From positions 3,224,001 to 3,288,000 of the forward strand of contig NZ_CP134499.1 of the NCBI RefSeq assembly GCF_031764535.1: 64,000 bases of DNA, in the 5' to 3' direction. Under the pieces are notes generated by a model that was given only the letters and a program-made list of their open reading frames with translations, searched no databases and was not told the origin of the DNA. Each line of letters opens with the position of its first letter. Position 1 is the first letter of the stretch. This DNA comes from Pseudomonas sp. SG20056. GTDB taxonomy: Bacteria; Pseudomonadota; Gammaproteobacteria; Pseudomonadales; Pseudomonadaceae. Below are positions 62,979 through 64,000 of this stretch, piece after piece. The position numbers were made by a program, and so were the translations under genes.

Positions 62979-63408
62979 GGCAGGGTTGAAAGTGGACATT
63001 GGCTTTCACCACGCCCCAGGCCACCAGCTCATCGCCTTCCATGATGTAGCGCGGCGGGTACTTGGGGTTCTCTGACCGCAGCACGTACTGCTCATCCTGC
63101 TGGGTTAGCCGCTTCACGAAAGTTTCACCGTTCAAGTCAGCTACGACGATCCGTCCTATCTTCTTCGTGATGGCCCTGCTCACTATCAGGATGTCCTCAT
63201 CGAATATGCCGACACCGGTCATGCTGTCGCCGGTCACACGCACCAGGTACGTGTGCGGCGCGTCGATATCCAGCAGCTCATCCAGGGACAGCTTTTGCTC
63301 CATGTGATCAAGCGCCGGGCTGGGGAAGCCAGCAGGAATGCGGGACGAATAAAAAGACAGCTCCGTGGTCGAGATACCAATGGGGCCAAGGATGATTGCG
63401 TTACCCAT
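62971..63408 (-). CDS. umuD: UmuD, S24 self-cleaving SOS mutagenesis protein
   Basis: Protein of 145 residues. The RecA-stimulated cleavage site is Ala26-Gly27 in '[11 protein letters not shown]'. The catalytic dyad is Ser62 in 'TGDSMTGVG' and Lys99 in 'ETFVKRLTQ'. It belongs to the LexA/UmuD family and lacks a DNA-binding domain. It is co-transcribed with umuC and preceded by a LexA box. Confidence 0.96.
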   Translation of the reverse strand: MGNAIILGPIGISTTELSFYSSRIPAGFPSPALDHMEQKLSLDELLDIDAPHTYLVRVTGDSMTGVGIFDEDILIVSRAITKKIGRIVVADLNGETFVKRLTQQDEQYVLRSENPKYPPRYIMEGDELVAWGVVKANVHFQPCHA

Positions 63409-63430
63409 GCGTTGTTGCCTAAATTAAATA

Positions 63431-63446
63431 CTGTATATGAATACAG
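63431..63446. promoter_or_regulatory. LexA (SOS) box shared by umuDC and the SRAP gene
   Basis: CTGTATATGAATACAG fits the consensus CTGT-N8-ACAG exactly with an AT-rich centre. It lies between the divergent umuD (start 23 bases to the left) and SRAP (start 47 bases to the right) genes. Confidence 0.92.
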
Positions 63447-63492
63447 TATTCGCCATTAAAGCAGCGGTCAAACGAGAGCGACGGGAGGATGT

Positions 63493-64000
63493 ATGTGTGG
63501 ACGCTTTGTGCAGGCAGCGGCACCTGGTGCCTACGTGAAACCACTCAGCCTGCAGGGCGAGCTGTTCGGAGAGGTCAGTGATACCCAGATCGAGCGCTAC
63601 AACGTCGCGCCGAGTACCGGCGTATGGGTGCTGACTAGCGAGGAAGGCGGTGCCAGGTCACAGACACTGCGCTGGGGATGGGAGCCGCATTGGGCTAAAG
63701 GCGGGAGGCCGCCGGCGATCAACGCCAGGGCGGAAACGCTATGGGCCAGCAAGTTTTGGGCGGCGGCCAGGCACCACCGGCTGATAGTGCCAGCCGACGG
63801 CTGGTATGAATGGGTGGCGGCCGAGGGCAAGCAGCCCTATTACATCCATGCAGCCGACAAGGCACCGCTGTACTTCGCAGCTGTCGGGACGTTCACCACA
63901 CAGACGCGAGCCGAGCAGAATGATGACGGCTTTGCCATCGTGACCGGCGCTGCTGACGCTGGCCTGCTCGATATCCACGACCGCCGCCCACTGGTTCTGC
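63493..64000 (+). CDS. SRAP/YedK-family (HMCES-like) abasic-site-binding protein, cut by the window end
   Basis: The frame is open to the last base, with 169 residues visible. It starts 'MCGRF', with the invariant Cys2 that forms a thiazolidine cross-link to abasic sites in single-stranded DNA. Further family marks are 'RYNVAPST', 'INARAET', 'PADGWYEW' (Glu106) and 'LDIHDRRPLV' (His162). GGGAGG precedes the start. It is divergent from umuDC and shares their LexA box. The C-terminal 50 or so residues lie outside the window. Confidence 0.93.
   Translation, partial: MCGRFVQAAAPGAYVKPLSLQGELFGEVSDTQIERYNVAPSTGVWVLTSEEGGARSQTLRWGWEPHWAKGGRPPAINARAETLWASKFWAAARHHRLIVPADGWYEWVAAEGKQPYYIHAADKAPLYFAAVGTFTTQTRAEQNDDGFAIVTGAADAGLLDIHDRRPLVL

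Noticed and set aside
61533..64000. Search for a phage integrase or a second copy of the tRNA 3' end
   Set aside because: Neither was found in the visible part, so no prophage boundaries are given.

Overview
The window is a stretch of Pseudomonas chromosome (Gammaproteobacteria). The evidence is the gene content and the gene order: rpsP-rimM-trmD-rplS, ffh, purT, purL-mltF-tadA, guaB-guaA, xseA, leuA, der-bamB-yfgM-hisS-ispG-rodZ-pilF-rlmN-ndk, the complete isc operon, cysE-trmJ, suhB, secDF-yajC-tgt-queA. From general knowledge this matches the order in P. aeruginosa. Nearly everything is core housekeeping DNA with dense, short-spaced genes.

Layout. 1-1.1 kb: tail of a cation/proton antiporter and an unusual protein that joins a c-di-GMP-binding MshEN-type motif pair to an exported domain. 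1.1-4.7 kb: ribosomal protein/tRNA-modification operon and ffh (minus strand). 4.9-12.3 kb: membrane proteins (CcsA-like, CorB-like), purT, a lipase-like hydrolase, gamma carbonic anhydrase, two Nudix hydrolases, an L,D-transpeptidase and a tandem CDGSH protein. 12.3-26 kb: purine synthesis (purL, guaA, guaB) mixed with mltF, a 224-bp MITE-like element, tadA, a frameshifted multicopper oxidase and a large MscS-family channel. 26.1-32.1 kb: a zinc-ribbon protein, xseA, an M23 peptidase, then the most striking gene of the window: a flagellin with a zinc metallopeptidase inserted in its variable region (flagellinolysin type), preceded by a near-consensus sigma-28 promoter although no other flagellar gene is nearby. 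A YbdG-type channel follows. 32.1-37.6 kb: leuA with a leucine-rich leader peptide, an SDR/MerR divergent pair, omega-amidase and aminotransferase. 37.7-47.2 kb: der, bamB, yfgM, hisS, ispG, rodZ, pilF, rlmN, ndk. 47.0-52.7 kb: iscRSUA-hscBA-fdx-iscX with IscR-type operator sequences. 52.7-61.3 kb: cysE, trmJ, suhB, a glycine-zipper protein, secDF-yajC, tgt, queA.

From 61.4 kb the character changes. A tRNA-Leu(CAA) gene is followed by an SOS cassette: umuDC on the minus strand and a SRAP (YedK/HMCES) gene on the plus strand, sharing one canonical LexA box. This looks like the start of an accessory region (genomic island or prophage) inserted at the tRNA, but no integrase is visible before the window ends.

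Functional themes are purine nucleotide synthesis (PurT, PurL, GuaB, GuaA), Fe-S cluster assembly feeding clients in the same window (IspG, RlmN, IscR), envelope biogenesis (BamB, YfgM, SecDF, RodZ, PilF) and tRNA modification (TrmD, TadA, TrmJ, Tgt, QueA). All calls come from reading the sequence; no database search was run.
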